DNA from: Carbonactinospora thermoautotrophica
Lineage (GTDB): Bacteria; Actinomycetota; Actinomycetes; Streptomycetales; Carbonactinosporaceae
Assembly: GCF_001543895.1 (NCBI RefSeq)
Contig: NZ_JYIJ01000017.1
Coordinates: 558,001-622,000 of the forward strand
DNA length: 64,000 bases
Direction: 5' to 3'
Both the position numbers and the translations under genes were made by a program. Shown one piece after another: positions 55,229 to 64,000 of this stretch. Positions within the stretch are counted from its first letter, which is position 1. Each line of letters starts with the position of its first letter. The notes beneath the pieces were generated by a model. That model had not been told where the DNA came from and searched no databases. It saw only the letters and a program-made list of their open reading frames with translations.

Positions 55229-56569
55229 GTGACGGCACAGGACAGACGTGTCGGGTTGCGCACCGCGGGCGCAGAACAGCCCGCTACACCGTTGCGCCCT
55301 CCCCCAGCGCAGCTGTGGGCCTCGCCCGCCATGCGGCGGGCCGCCGGCAGACCCGGTCAGGTCATCGCCTTGACCCGACAGGCCCACGGGCTCACCCAAC
55401 GCCAGCTCGGCGAACTCGCCGGCTACACGCAGTCGACGATCTCCCGGCTGGAGGACGGCGCCGACAACGCATACGACATCCGCGTCTTACGCCACTTCGC
55501 GACCCTGTTGCGTATCCCGCCGCGCCTGCTTGGCCTGGCTGATGGCCCGGATACCGTAGGTCCCCACGAACTGGAGCGAGATGTGAAACGACGCGAGTTC
55601 CTCGAGCTGCCTGCCGTCCTGGCCGGTACCCGGCTGGAGTCCTGGGACCTGGACCCAGTACAGGACCGTATCTCGGCGGCGCAGGTGCGGATGGTGCGCG
55701 ACCAGGTCGCGGCGTTACACACTCTCGACTTTCAGTTCGGCGGTGACAGGCTTCATGAGACGGCCGGGCTGCTACTCGCTCGCGTTCAGCGGTGGCTCAA
55801 CGACTGCACCTACGGGCCGGCCATGGAACGCCAACTGTACGCGGTGATGGCTGAGGTGGCCGCCGCCGCGGGGTGGTTCGCCTACGACGCCGGCCTCCAA
55901 GCCGAAGCGCGCCGCTACTACAACGAGGGGCTGCGCGCCGCCGTGCTCGCCGAGGACCGCGCCTTGCAGGCACGCGTATGCCAGCACATGGCCCAACAGG
56001 CACGGTTCCTCGGACGGCCCCGTGAGGCACTCGGCCTTGCCAAGCGGGCGCTCCGACTCACGGAAGGCCGGGCCCGCAAGCGGCTCATCGCGCTGGTGGC
56101 CGTCCGTGAGGCGCTCGCTTGGGCAAAGCTCGGGGACACATCCGCGAGCCGGCGAGCACTCGACCGGGCGCGGGAAACCCTCGACGAGGCGAAGCGTGAC
56201 CGTCCGCCCGCATGGCTGGCGTACATGAACGTGGCCGAAGTGGCTGGCATGGCCGCGGTCGCCGAGATCGACCTTGGGAACTTTCCCCGCGCGGCCGAAC
56301 TCACCCGCGAGGCGCTCGACGCCTACGGGAACGACTATCCGAGGAACACGCTGTTCTACACCGTCCAGCTGGCAGAGTGCTACCAGCGTATGGGGGACCT
56401 CGACGAGGCGTGCCGGGTCGGGCATGACGCCCTCGTCCGCCTGCCCGAGGTCACCTCGACCCGCAGCCGCACCAAGCTTCGCGCCTTCCGGGACACCATC
56501 ACCCGGGCCGCGCCACGAGAACGGGCCGTGCGCGAGTTCGTCGACCACTGCGCCGTGGTGGGCATTTGA
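55229..56569 (+). CDS. XRE-family regulator with TPR-like domain
   Basis: The protein has 446 residues from GTG 55229 with GGGGAG upstream. The HTH is VIALTRQAHGLTQRQLGELA, followed by GYTQSTISRLEDGADNAYDI. DVKRREFLELPAVLAGT is a linker typical of this group. The C-terminal ~280 residues are helical repeats (RRYYNEGLRAAVLAEDRALQ, KRALRLTEGRARKRLIALVA). It is divergent from the small-ORF/precursor/cyclase operon and is the probable regulator of it. Confidence 0.88.
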   Translation: MTAQDRRVGLRTAGAEQPATPLRPPPAQLWASPAMRRAAGRPGQVIALTRQAHGLTQRQLGELAGYTQSTISRLEDGADNAYDIRVLRHFATLLRIPPRLLGLADGPDTVGPHELERDVKRREFLELPAVLAGTRLESWDLDPVQDRISAAQVRMVRDQVAALHTLDFQFGGDRLHETAGLLLARVQRWLNDCTYGPAMERQLYAVMAEVAAAAGWFAYDAGLQAEARRYYNEGLRAAVLAEDRALQARVCQHMAQQARFLGRPREALGLAKRALRLTEGRARKRLIALVAVREALAWAKLGDTSASRRALDRARETLDEAKRDRPPAWLAYMNVAEVAGMAAVAEIDLGNFPRAAELTREALDAYGNDYPRNTLFYTVQLAECYQRMGDLDEACRVGHDALVRLPEVTSTRSRTKLRAFRDTITRAAPRERAVREFVDHCAVVGI

Positions 56570-56583
56570 GGAGGCGGCCGACC

Positions 56584-57147
56584 GTGGAACCGACTGAGAT
56601 GGCCAAGCTGACATTGCGCCGCTACGACTCGGCCTCCCTCGAGCAGATCTTCGAGCAGCTGCTCGACATCTACGCCGAGGTGTACGCCGACCACCTCGAC
56701 GACCCGTTCTTCGCGGTCGACCGGTTCGCCGAGCGTCTGCGTGCCCATGCACACGCCCCCGGTTACGAACTCGTCCTCGGCGAGGTCGCCAGCGAGCCGG
56801 TCGGCTACATCTACGGCTACCCGCTCGGGCCCGGAAGCCGCTGGTGGCAAGGCGTCACGACACCGGTCGACCCGGACCTCCTGACCGAACATGCGGGACG
56901 CACCTTCGCGATCTGCGAACTCATGGTGCGCCCCGCGTGGCAGGGCAAGGGCTTCGCGCGGCGACTGCACGACGCGCTCCTCGGCAAGCGTCGCGAGGAG
57001 CGGGCGACGCTGCTGGTCGAGCAGGACAACGAGCACGCGCGCGGCATCTACGAGCGGTGGGGATACCGCAAGGTCGCCGAGGTACGGCCCTCGTGGCCGG
57101 ACGCGCCCACCCTCGACGCGCTGATCCTGGCGCTGCGGACGGACTGA
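56584..57147 (+). CDS. GNAT-family N-acetyltransferase
   Basis: The 187-residue protein starts at GTG 56584, which has GGAGG 9 nt upstream and lies 14 bp after the XRE stop, so it is in an operon with that regulator. LGEVASEPVGYIYGYPLGPG, ICELMVRPAWQGKGFARRLH (acetyl-CoA loop Q-G-K-G-F-A) and LLVEQDNEHARGIYERWGYR show an intact fold. The substrate is unknown. Confidence 0.87.
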   Translation: MEPTEMAKLTLRRYDSASLEQIFEQLLDIYAEVYADHLDDPFFAVDRFAERLRAHAHAPGYELVLGEVASEPVGYIYGYPLGPGSRWWQGVTTPVDPDLLTEHAGRTFAICELMVRPAWQGKGFARRLHDALLGKRREERATLLVEQDNEHARGIYERWGYRKVAEVRPSWPDAPTLDALILALRTD

Positions 57148-57307
57148 GAACAGCAAAGAGCCGCCCGGCCCGCTGTGAAACCGTTGGCGAATCGATCGCG
57201 AGACGGGGCTCCTACACGACCGCTTGGCGGTCATGACGGCCGGGCAGGCACCGCAGGAGTTCGGGACGGCGGGACAGGCCGCCCACGCGCGCCGGCGGCC
57301 CGCCTGC

Positions 57308-57970
57308 TCAGCGGGCGCGGCGGGTTTTGTCGACGCCGCCGTCTCGCGGCGCGACGGGCGCGAGGCCGTTGAGGACGAAGGTGGCCAGCTCGGCGAACGC
57401 GTCCGCCGAGGTGAGGCCGGTGCGCTCCAGGATGTCGCCGCGCTGGATGCCGGCGATGGTGACGTTGATCATCTCGGCGACCAGGGCGGCGTGCACGTCC
57501 CGGAACACGCCCTGCTCGACCCCCTCGCGGATGAAGCCGCGGATGCGTTCGGCGGCGAACCGGGCGTTGGTCTCGTACGCGGCGCGTGCCGGCTCGAAAG
57601 CGGCGATGTCCTCGATGAACTCCCCGGAGGCGGGCCGCAGCTCGTCGCCGATGGCGGCGAGGTAGGCGCCGATGCGTTCCCGGACGTCGATGACGTCGCG
57701 GATCCGCTCCTCGATGCGGGCCGCCACGCTTTTGAAGTAGTGCCGTACCACCGAGACGGCGAGCTGCTCCTTGCTGGGCGCGAGCGCGTACAGGGTGGAC
57801 TTGGAGCAGCGCAGCCGGGCGGCCAGGTCGTCGAGCGTGAAGTGGGCGAACCCCTCGGCGAGGAACAGCGCCTCCAGGCGGTCCAGCAGCTCGGTCTGGC
57901 GGCGGGTGCGCGTCCTGGACGCACCGGGCCGCGTCCCCCGGGTGCCGCGCGAGAGGACTGCCTCGGTCAT
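57308..57970 (-). CDS. TetR-family regulator
   Basis: The 220-residue regulator has an HTH of LDRLEALFLAEGFAHFTLDD and LAARLRCSKSTLYALAPSKE, followed by a helical ligand domain. It is divergent from an acyl-CoA dehydrogenase/acyl-CoA synthetase/SDR operon. Regulators in this position usually repress beta-oxidation genes and are released by an acyl-CoA. The intergenic region has several GTAC-based repeats. Confidence 0.9.
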   Translation of the reverse strand: MTEAVLSRGTRGTRPGASRTRTRRQTELLDRLEALFLAEGFAHFTLDDLAARLRCSKSTLYALAPSKEQLAVSVVRHYFKSVAARIEERIRDVIDVRERIGAYLAAIGDELRPASGEFIEDIAAFEPARAAYETNARFAAERIRGFIREGVEQGVFRDVHAALVAEMINVTIAGIQRGDILERTGLTSADAFAELATFVLNGLAPVAPRDGGVDKTRRAR

Positions 57971-58054
57971 GTGACAAAGGCTTCCAGATCAAGCCGCCGG
58001 ATCTTGCCCGGTATTACCCGTGACATGGATCACATAGTATCCTCTATACGTCCT

Positions 58055-58077
58055 GGAATAGTACTGGAGTACGTTCC
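58055..58077. promoter_or_regulatory. Operator-like inverted repeat between TetR and acyl-CoA dehydrogenase genes
   Basis: GGAATAGTAC and GTACGTTCC flank a short centre. Further AGTAC or GGTAC words follow at about 58079-58108. The spacing is consistent with one or more TetR dimer sites controlling both promoters. Confidence 0.45.
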
Positions 58078-58167
58078 TCAGTACTGACCCAGGTACTGAT
58101 CACAGTACCCAAATCGCCGATCGCAGTCCCCGAACCCCGGCCGACCCCAAGGACCCCGCACAGAACA

Positions 58168-59313
58168 ATGCCTGCCGACCGCATCCTGCCGACCCCAGAA
58201 GCCGAGGACCTCCTCGCCCTGACCCGGGAGATCGCCGCCGAGGAGCTGGCGCCACGGGCGGCCGAGCACGAGGAGGAGGGCCGGTTCCCGCGTGACGTGT
58301 TCCGCCTGCTCGGCAGATCCGGGCTGCTGTCGCTGCCGTACCCGGAGGAGTACGGCGGAGGCGGCCAGCCCTACGAGGTGTACCTCCAGGTGCTGGAGGA
58401 GCTTGCCTCCGCCTGGCTGACCGTGGCCCTGGGCGTGAGCGTGCACACCATGGCCTGCTACCCGCTCGCCACGTACGGCACGGAGGAGCAGAAGAAGCAG
58501 TGGCTGCCCGACATGCTGGGCGGGGAGCTGCTCGGCGCGTACGCGCTGTCCGAGCCGCACGCCGGCTCCGACGCGGCCGCGCTCTCCACCCGCGCCACCC
58601 TGGCCGGTGACACCTACGAGATCAGCGGCACCAAGGCGTGGATCACCCACGGCGGCGTGGCCGACTTCTACACCCTCATGGCCCGCACGTCCGACGACGG
58701 CGGGAAGGGCATCAGCTGCTTTTTGGTCCCCGCGGACACGCCCGGGCTCAGCGCCGCCAAGCCCGAGAAGAAGATGGGCCTGACCGGCTCCCCCACCACC
58801 CAGATCCACCTGGACGGCGCACGGGTCCCAGCCGAGCGGCGCATCGGCGCCGAGGGCTGGGGCCTGAAGATCGCGCTGTCCGCGCTGGACTCCGGCCGGC
58901 TCGGCATCGCCGCCTGCGCGGTCGGCGTGGCCCAGGCCGCCCTCGACCACGCGGTCGCGTACGCCAAGGAACGCAGGCAGTTCGGGCAGCCGATCATCGA
59001 GTTCCAGGGCCTGTCGTTCCTGCTCGCCGACATGGCGGCGGCGGTCGAGTCGGCGCGGGCCACGTACCTGGAGGCGGCCCGCCGCCGTGACCGCGGCCTG
59101 CCCTTCACCCGTCAGGCGTCGATCGCCAAGCTGGTCGCCACCGACGCGGCGATGAAGGTGACCACCGACGCGGTGCAGGTGCTCGGCGGGTACGGCTACA
59201 CGCGCGACTACCCGGTCGAGCGCTTCATGCGCGAGGCCAAGGTCATGCAGATCTTCGAGGGCACCAACCAGATCCAGCGGCTGGTCATCGGCCGCCACCT
59301 CGCCCGCGACTGA
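58168..59313 (+). CDS. Acyl-CoA dehydrogenase
   Basis: The FAD enzyme has 381 residues and introduces the 2,3-double bond into acyl-CoA. LLSLPYPEEYGGGGQPYEVY, GAYALSEPHAGSDAAALSTR (FAD/substrate signature), KAWITHGGVADFYTLMARTS and the C-terminal YGYTRDYPVERFMREAKVMQ, IFEGTNQIQRLVIGRHLARD carry the usual motifs. The catalytic Glu is the one in IFEGTNQ. First gene of a three-gene catabolic operon. Confidence 0.95.
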   Translation: MPADRILPTPEAEDLLALTREIAAEELAPRAAEHEEEGRFPRDVFRLLGRSGLLSLPYPEEYGGGGQPYEVYLQVLEELASAWLTVALGVSVHTMACYPLATYGTEEQKKQWLPDMLGGELLGAYALSEPHAGSDAAALSTRATLAGDTYEISGTKAWITHGGVADFYTLMARTSDDGGKGISCFLVPADTPGLSAAKPEKKMGLTGSPTTQIHLDGARVPAERRIGAEGWGLKIALSALDSGRLGIAACAVGVAQAALDHAVAYAKERRQFGQPIIEFQGLSFLLADMAAAVESARATYLEAARRRDRGLPFTRQASIAKLVATDAAMKVTTDAVQVLGGYGYTRDYPVERFMREAKVMQIFEGTNQIQRLVIGRHLARD

Positions 59314-59369
59314 CCCGGGCGGCGTCACCACCCCCTTCCCTCCCCAGCACGATCCCCAGGAGAACCCCC

Positions 59370-60998
59370 ATGACGACCCCTGACGTCCGGGTGCGAGAAC
59401 TGCTCGCCGAGGCGGGCCGGCACGACACGTGCGTGGCGGACCTGCTGTGCGACCGCCACCCGGCCGACTCGGTCGCCTTCACGATCGTCGAGCCGGACCT
59501 GTCCTCCTACGACCTCACCTACGGCGAGCTGCGGGACCGCTCGGAGCGGTTCGCGGCGGCGCTCGCGGACCTGGGGGTGGAACCCGGCGACCGGGTCGCC
59601 ACCCTGATGGGCAAGTCCGCGGACCTGGTGGCCGCGATCCTCGGCATCTGGCGGCGCGGCGCGGTCCACGTGCCGCTGTTCACCGCGTTCGCCCCATCCG
59701 CGATCGACCTGCGGCTCACCGCGAGCGCGGCCAAGGTCGTCGTGGTGGACGCCGCCCAGCGGCCCAAGCTGGACGAGCTGACCGGCTCGTGGCGGGTGGT
59801 GACCGCGGGCGGGCCGGGCCGAGACGGCGACCTGAACTTCGCGACGTTGCTCACCACCTACCAGCCGGGTGCGGCGGCCGTCGCGGTCGGCGGGGACGCG
59901 CCGCTGATCCGGCTGTTCACCTCCGGCACCACCGGGGAGCCCAAGGGCGTGGTGATCCCGGTGCGCGCGATCGCCGCGTTCCGGGCGTACCTGGAGTTCG
60001 GGTTCGACCTGCGGGCGGATGACGTGCTGTGGAACGCCGCCGACCCCGGCTGGGCGTATGGCCTGTACTACGCGGTCACCGGGCCGCTCGCCGCCGGGCA
60101 CCGCGGCATCCTGCTGCACGCGCCGTTCTCGGCCGAGCTGACCTGGAAGGTGCTGTCGAAGTTCCGGGTCACCAACTTCGCCGCCGCCCCGACCGTGTAC
60201 CGGGCGCTGCGCAACGACCCGACGCCGGTGCCCCAAGACCTGGTCCTGCGCTGCTGCTCCAGCGCGGGCGAGCCGCTGAACCCTGATGTGGTCGCCTGGG
60301 CCGAGCGCACCCTCGGGGTCCCGGTCCGCGACCACTACGGCCAGACCGAGCTGGGCATGGCGATCATCAACGGCCACCACCCGGCGATCCGCCGGTCGCT
60401 CAAGCCCGGCTCGATGGGCCACCCGATGCCCGGCTGGTGGGCTGAGGTGCTGGACCCGGAGCGGGACGAGATCGCCCCGCCCGGGACGCGCGGCCGGGTC
60501 GCGATCGACCTCACCCGCAGCCCGCTCATGTGGTTCAGCGAGTACGCGGACGCGCCGGAGAAGACCAAGGAGCGGTTCTCGCCCGACGGGCGCTGGTACC
60601 TCACCGGCGACGCGGGGCTGAAGGACGAGGAGGGGTACTTCTTCTTCTCGTCCCGCGACGACGACGTGATCATCATGGCCGGCTACCGGATCGGACCGTT
60701 CGAGGTGGAGTCCGTGCTGATGGAGCACCCGGCCGTGGCCGAGGCGGCCGTGGTCGGCGTGCCGGACGAGCTGCGCGGCGAGGTGGTCGAGGCGTTCGTT
60801 GTCCTGCAGCCCGGCGTCACCGGCGACGAGCTGCTGGTCACCGAGCTGCAGCAGCACGTGAAGCGCCGGTACGCGGCCCATGCCTACCCGCGGGCCGTGC
60901 ACTTCGTGCCCGAGCTGCCGAAGACGCCGAGCGGCAAGATCCAGCGCTTCGTGCTCCGGCAGCGCCGCAGCGAGGAGCTGGCGGCCCCCACCGCGTAG
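59370..60998 (+). CDS. Acyl-CoA synthetase, medium/branched-chain type
   Basis: The adenylate-forming ligase has 542 residues. The P-loop is LIRLFTSGTTGEPKGVVIPV, then DHYGQTELGMAIINGHH, GRWYLTGDAGLKDEEGYFFF, SSRDDDVIIMAGYRIGPFEV and the C-terminal lysine in TPSGKIQRFVLRQ. It is closest in pattern to ACS-M/AcsA-type synthetases. The start at 59370 (MTTPDVRVRELLAEAGRHDT) is 56 bp after the dehydrogenase. Confidence 0.93.
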   Translation: MTTPDVRVRELLAEAGRHDTCVADLLCDRHPADSVAFTIVEPDLSSYDLTYGELRDRSERFAAALADLGVEPGDRVATLMGKSADLVAAILGIWRRGAVHVPLFTAFAPSAIDLRLTASAAKVVVVDAAQRPKLDELTGSWRVVTAGGPGRDGDLNFATLLTTYQPGAAAVAVGGDAPLIRLFTSGTTGEPKGVVIPVRAIAAFRAYLEFGFDLRADDVLWNAADPGWAYGLYYAVTGPLAAGHRGILLHAPFSAELTWKVLSKFRVTNFAAAPTVYRALRNDPTPVPQDLVLRCCSSAGEPLNPDVVAWAERTLGVPVRDHYGQTELGMAIINGHHPAIRRSLKPGSMGHPMPGWWAEVLDPERDEIAPPGTRGRVAIDLTRSPLMWFSEYADAPEKTKERFSPDGRWYLTGDAGLKDEEGYFFFSSRDDDVIIMAGYRIGPFEVESVLMEHPAVAEAAVVGVPDELRGEVVEAFVVLQPGVTGDELLVTELQQHVKRRYAAHAYPRAVHFVPELPKTPSGKIQRFVLRQRRSEELAAPTA

Positions 60999-61025
60999 GG
61001 CGACGAGCATTCGAAAGGAGCGAAC

Positions 61026-61787
61026 GTGCGTATCGAGGGAGCATCCGCCCTGGTCACCGGCGGCGCGTCAGGGCTCGGCGAGGCCACGGTACGGCGGCTC
61101 GCGGCGGCGGGCGCGGCAGTCGTCATCGCCGACCTGCCCGGTTCCCCGGGCGAGCGGGTGGCCAAGGAGCTGGGCGAGCGCGTCGTCTTCGCCCCGACCG
61201 ACGTGACCGACGAACAGGCCGTCACGGCGGCACTGGACGCCGCCGAGGCTCGCGGGCCGCTGCGCGCCGTCGTGAACTGCGCCGGCATCGCCACCCCGGG
61301 ACGGGTGCTCGGCAAGAACGGGCCGCTGCCGCTGGACACCTTCCGCAAGGTCGTCGAGGTCAACCTGGTCGGCACGTTCAACGTGCTGCGGCTCGCCGCC
61401 GCCCGCATGGCGGGGAACGAGCCGCTCGACGGCGACCGCGGCGTCGTGGTGTGCACCGCGTCGATCGCGGCGTACGAGGGGCAGGTCGGCCAGGCCGCGT
61501 ACGCGGCGTCCAAGGGCGGCGTGGTGGCTCTCACCCTGAGTGCCGCGCGTGACCTGGCCGACCGCGGCATCCGGGTGGTGACGATCGCGCCCGGGCTGTT
61601 CGAGACGCCGCTGCTGCTCGGCCTGCCCGAGCCCGCGCGGCTGTCCCTCGGCCAGCAGGTGCCCCACCCCAGCCGGCTCGGCCGCCCGGAGGAGTACGCC
61701 GCGCTGGTCGCGCACATCCTGGAGAACCCGATGCTGAACGGCGAGGTCATCCGCCTCGACGGCGCGCTCCGCATGGCCCCGCGCTGA
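61026..61787 (+). CDS. SDR-family 3-hydroxyacyl-CoA dehydrogenase (HSD10-like)
   Basis: The short-chain dehydrogenase has 253 residues: cofactor loop [23 protein letters not shown]-type segment [15 protein letters not shown], catalytic Ser in [20 protein letters not shown], and Tyr/Lys in [20 protein letters not shown]. It resembles HSD17B10-type enzymes that act on 3-hydroxyacyl-CoA. AGGAG-type ribosome site (GAAAGGAG) precedes GTG 61026. It completes an activation, dehydrogenation, oxidation set with the two genes before it; a hydratase is not in this operon. Confidence 0.92.
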   Translation: MRIEGASALVTGGASGLGEATVRRLAAAGAAVVIADLPGSPGERVAKELGERVVFAPTDVTDEQAVTAALDAAEARGPLRAVVNCAGIATPGRVLGKNGPLPLDTFRKVVEVNLVGTFNVLRLAAARMAGNEPLDGDRGVVVCTASIAAYEGQVGQAAYAASKGGVVALTLSAARDLADRGIRVVTIAPGLFETPLLLGLPEPARLSLGQQVPHPSRLGRPEEYAALVAHILENPMLNGEVIRLDGALRMAPR

Positions 61788-61894
61788 TCCGGCCGTCGCT
61801 GCCTCTGGCGGGTAGCCATCCGTGATCAAATAGTGCAAAATACGCTAACTATCCCGTATCAAAGCTGTCTCAGGTTGCTGACACAATCGCTTCG

Positions 61895-63079
61895 ATGGCG
61901 AATTCAGAGCCCACCCGGGGACGAGCGGAGGCCCGGATCGACCTGACGGCGATCCGGGAGAACACCGCGCGCATGCGGGAGCGAGCGCCCTCAGCCGCGC
62001 TGATGGCGGTGGTGAAGGCGGACGGGTACGGCCACGGCATGGTGCCCGCCGCCCGGGCCGCGCTGGCCGGCGGCGCCACGTGGCTCGGGACCGCGTTCAT
62101 CAGCGAGGGGCTGCGGCTGCGTCAGGCCGGGATCACCACCCGGATCCTGAGCTGGCTCGCGGTGCCCGGCGACGACTGGGCCGCCGCGATCCAGGCCGCG
62201 ATCGACCTGTCCGCGAACGCCGTGTGGGCGATCGAGGAGATCGCCGCCGCGGCCGCCCAGGCCGGCGTGCCCGCCCGAGTGCACCTGAAGATCGACAGCG
62301 GCCTGGGCCGGGCCGGCGCCACTCCGCAGGAGTGGCCGCGGGTGGTGGACGCCGCGCTCAAGGCGCAGGCCGACGGGCTCCTCCAGGTGGTGGGCCTGTG
62401 GTCGCACTTCGCCTGCGCCGACGAGCCGGGGCACCCGTCGATCACCCGGCAGCTCGCCACCTTCCGCGAGGCGGTCGAGTACGCCGAGCGCGCCGGGATA
62501 CGGCCCGAGGTGCGGCACATCGCCAACTCCCCCGCCACCCTGACGCTGCCCGAGGCGCACCTGGACCTGATCCGGGCCGGCATCACGATCTACGGCCTGT
62601 CCCCGGCGCCCGAGCTGGGCACCGCCCGCGAGCTGGGCCTGCGACCGGCCATGACCCTGGCCGCGCGGCTCGCGCTGGTCAAGCGGGTGCCGCCGGGGCA
62701 CGGGGTGTCGTACGGCCACCGGTACGTGACCGACCGGAACACCACGCTGGCGCTGGTCCCGGTGGGGTACGCCGACGGGGTGCCGCGGGCCGCCGGCGAC
62801 CGCTGCGAGGTGCTGCTGGCCGGCCAGCGGCGCGCGATCCGCGGCCGGGTGGCGATGGACCAGTTCGTCGTCGAGCTCGGTGACGACGACGCGGCCTGCG
62901 GGGAGGAGGTGCTGCTGTTCGGTCCCGGCGACTTCGGCGAGCCCACGGCGGATGACTGGGCCCGGGCGCTGGACACCATCGCGTACGAGATCGTCACCCG
63001 GGTCGGTCCTCGCGTGCCACGGGTCTACCTGGGTGCTCCCCAAGCTGAGCAAGCGAGCGGGATAGGGGTGAGCCGGTGA
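61895..63079 (+). CDS. alr: Alanine racemase
   Basis: The PLP enzyme has 394 residues and supplies D-alanine for peptidoglycan. The PLP lysine is in ALMAVVKADGYGHGMVPAAR. RVHLKIDSGLGRAGATPQEW, VRHIANSPATLTLPEAHLDL and the catalytic Tyr region PPGHGVSYGHRYVTDRNTTL follow. VAMDQFVVELGDD is the C-terminal domain motif. The stop overlaps the following gene (GTGA). Confidence 0.97.
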   Translation: MANSEPTRGRAEARIDLTAIRENTARMRERAPSAALMAVVKADGYGHGMVPAARAALAGGATWLGTAFISEGLRLRQAGITTRILSWLAVPGDDWAAAIQAAIDLSANAVWAIEEIAAAAAQAGVPARVHLKIDSGLGRAGATPQEWPRVVDAALKAQADGLLQVVGLWSHFACADEPGHPSITRQLATFREAVEYAERAGIRPEVRHIANSPATLTLPEAHLDLIRAGITIYGLSPAPELGTARELGLRPAMTLAARLALVKRVPPGHGVSYGHRYVTDRNTTLALVPVGYADGVPRAAGDRCEVLLAGQRRAIRGRVAMDQFVVELGDDDAACGEEVLLFGPGDFGEPTADDWARALDTIAYEIVTRVGPRVPRVYLGAPQAEQASGIGVSR

Positions 63080-64000
63080 CCGTGTGGGAGAAGGTCGGCA
63101 AGCGGGCCGGCGCGTTCGGCCTCGCCGTGAGCGCCGTGGCCGCCGGGGCGGCGATCGGGCTCGCGGCGGAGCGGTACGCGATCGGCCGGTCCTTCCGGCG
63201 TGACCAGCGGGCCAAGAGCGAGCCGTTCGGGCTGCTGCGGGGCGAGCCCCGGTACGTGACCGCCGAAGACGGGGTCCAGCTCTACGTGGAGGTCGAGGAG
63301 CCCGAGCAGGCGGAGTCGCCGGTCACGCTGGTGTTCTCCCACGGGTACGTGCTGAACCAGGACTCCTGGCACTACCAGCGCAAGGAGTTCCGGCGACGGT
63401 TCCGCTGCGTGTTCTGGGACCAGCGCGGCCACGGCCGGTCCTGGCGGGGCGCGCCGGAGACGGCCAACATCGACCAACTGGGCCGCGACCTGCGCGCCGT
63501 GCTGGAGGCCACCGCGCCGGACGGTCCGGTCGTGCTGATCGGCCACTCCATGGGCGGCATGACCGTGATGGCCCTGGCCGACCAGTACCCGGAGCTGTTC
63601 GGCGACCGGGTGCTCGGCGTCGGGCTGGTCAGCACCTCGGCCGGGCGGCTCGCCGACGTCACGCTCGGCATCCCCGCGTACACCGCGAAGATCGTGCGCC
63701 GCCTCGCCCCACGCCTGATGGAGACCCTGCGCCGGCAGGCCGAGCTGATCGAACGCGGCCGCCGGGCCAGTAGCGACCTCAGCTACGTGCTGACCAAGCG
63801 GTACTCGTTCGCCTCCGACGTGCCGCCGGCGCTCGTGGAGTTCGCAGCTGAGATCATCGAGTCCACGCCGATCGACGTGGTCGCCGACTTCTACCCGGCC
63901 TTCGACAGCCACGACAAGCTGCGCGCGCTGCCGGTGCTGCAACGCACCGAGACCCTGGTCCTGGTCGGCGAGCGGGACCTGCTCACCCCGGTCGAGCACA
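63076..64000 (+). CDS. Alpha/beta hydrolase, 3' end outside window
   Basis: At least 308 residues lie in the window. It starts at GTG 63076 within the alr stop. A hydrophobic N-terminal segment (GAFGLAVSAVAAGAAIGLAA) may anchor it in the membrane. The hydrolase core shows TLVFSHGYVLNQDSWHYQRK, CVFWDQRGHGRSWRGAPETA and the nucleophile elbow VVLIGHSMGGMTVMALADQY (G-H-S-M-G). The region LVGERDLLTPVEH at the window edge holds the catalytic Asp. Genes of this type commonly follow alr in actinobacteria. Confidence 0.93.
   Translation, partial: MTVWEKVGKRAGAFGLAVSAVAAGAAIGLAAERYAIGRSFRRDQRAKSEPFGLLRGEPRYVTAEDGVQLYVEVEEPEQAESPVTLVFSHGYVLNQDSWHYQRKEFRRRFRCVFWDQRGHGRSWRGAPETANIDQLGRDLRAVLEATAPDGPVVLIGHSMGGMTVMALADQYPELFGDRVLGVGLVSTSAGRLADVTLGIPAYTAKIVRRLAPRLMETLRRQAELIERGRRASSDLSYVLTKRYSFASDVPPALVEFAAEIIESTPIDVVADFYPAFDSHDKLRALPVLQRTETLVLVGERDLLTPVEH

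Overview
The window is GC-rich and carries a gene set typical of a filamentous, sporulating actinomycete. Diagnostic markers are a BldM-type orphan response regulator, a ShbA/SigD-like sigma factor with an RsdA-like anti-sigma gene, the guaB/guaB3/guaA neighbourhood, groES-groEL under two CIRCE operators, and a full Rsb partner-switching module. The species cannot be fixed from the sequence. The gene order bldM - sigma - anti-sigma - guaB matches the order I recall from Streptomyces and, in part, from mycobacteria (guaB2/rsdA/sigD).

Core blocks. 0-1.8 kb: the 3' end of an acyl-CoA ligase gene coupled to an enoyl-CoA hydratase. 11-14.9 kb: guaA, chorismate mutase and an AlaA-like aminotransferase. 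16.9-28.7 kb: GMC oxidoreductase, aldehyde dehydrogenase, glpD, guaB3, guaB, anti-sigma, sigma, bldM and a MerR regulator. 29.5-37.9 kb: secreted nuclease, LysR with a class V PLP enzyme, groES-groEL, and a THUMP-like methyltransferase. 38-42 kb: rsbR-rsbS-rsbT-rsbX-like-rsbU. 57.3-64 kb: TetR with acyl-CoA dehydrogenase, acyl-CoA synthetase and SDR, then alr and a truncated alpha/beta hydrolase gene.

Accessory blocks. 1.8-8.4 kb, 14.9-16.8 kb, 42.1-51.5 kb and 51.5-57.1 kb hold XRE regulators, toxin-antitoxin-like genes, ASCH genes, decayed genes, a transposase remnant, a recombinase remnant and segmental duplications. Two identical 173-bp inverted-repeat elements (10148-10320 and 25242-25414) lie next to core genes.

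The most unusual content is a trio of loci with one layout: an XRE-type regulator divergent from an operon that contains small ORFs or a stand-alone GGDEF-like gene, then a shared ~270-300 bp cassette, then a gene for a modifying enzyme. The three enzymes differ. They are a graspetide-type ATP-grasp ligase (7.4 kb), a radical SAM protein with two exonuclease-fold-like partners (42-45 kb), and an asparagine-synthetase-like cyclase (52-54 kb). The ATP-grasp and cyclase genes are each preceded by a small ORF that could encode a precursor peptide. The shared cassette begins directly after the upstream stop codon. It contains a T-tailed terminator hairpin, a perfect 48-bp palindrome, and a conserved ~95-nt domain closed by a 14-15 bp inverted repeat. 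Two of the loci also share a four-ORF operon of tiny genes. I read this as a set of peptide-modification (RiPP-like) modules with different chemistries under one regulatory plan. That is inference; the shared DNA and the layout are seen directly.
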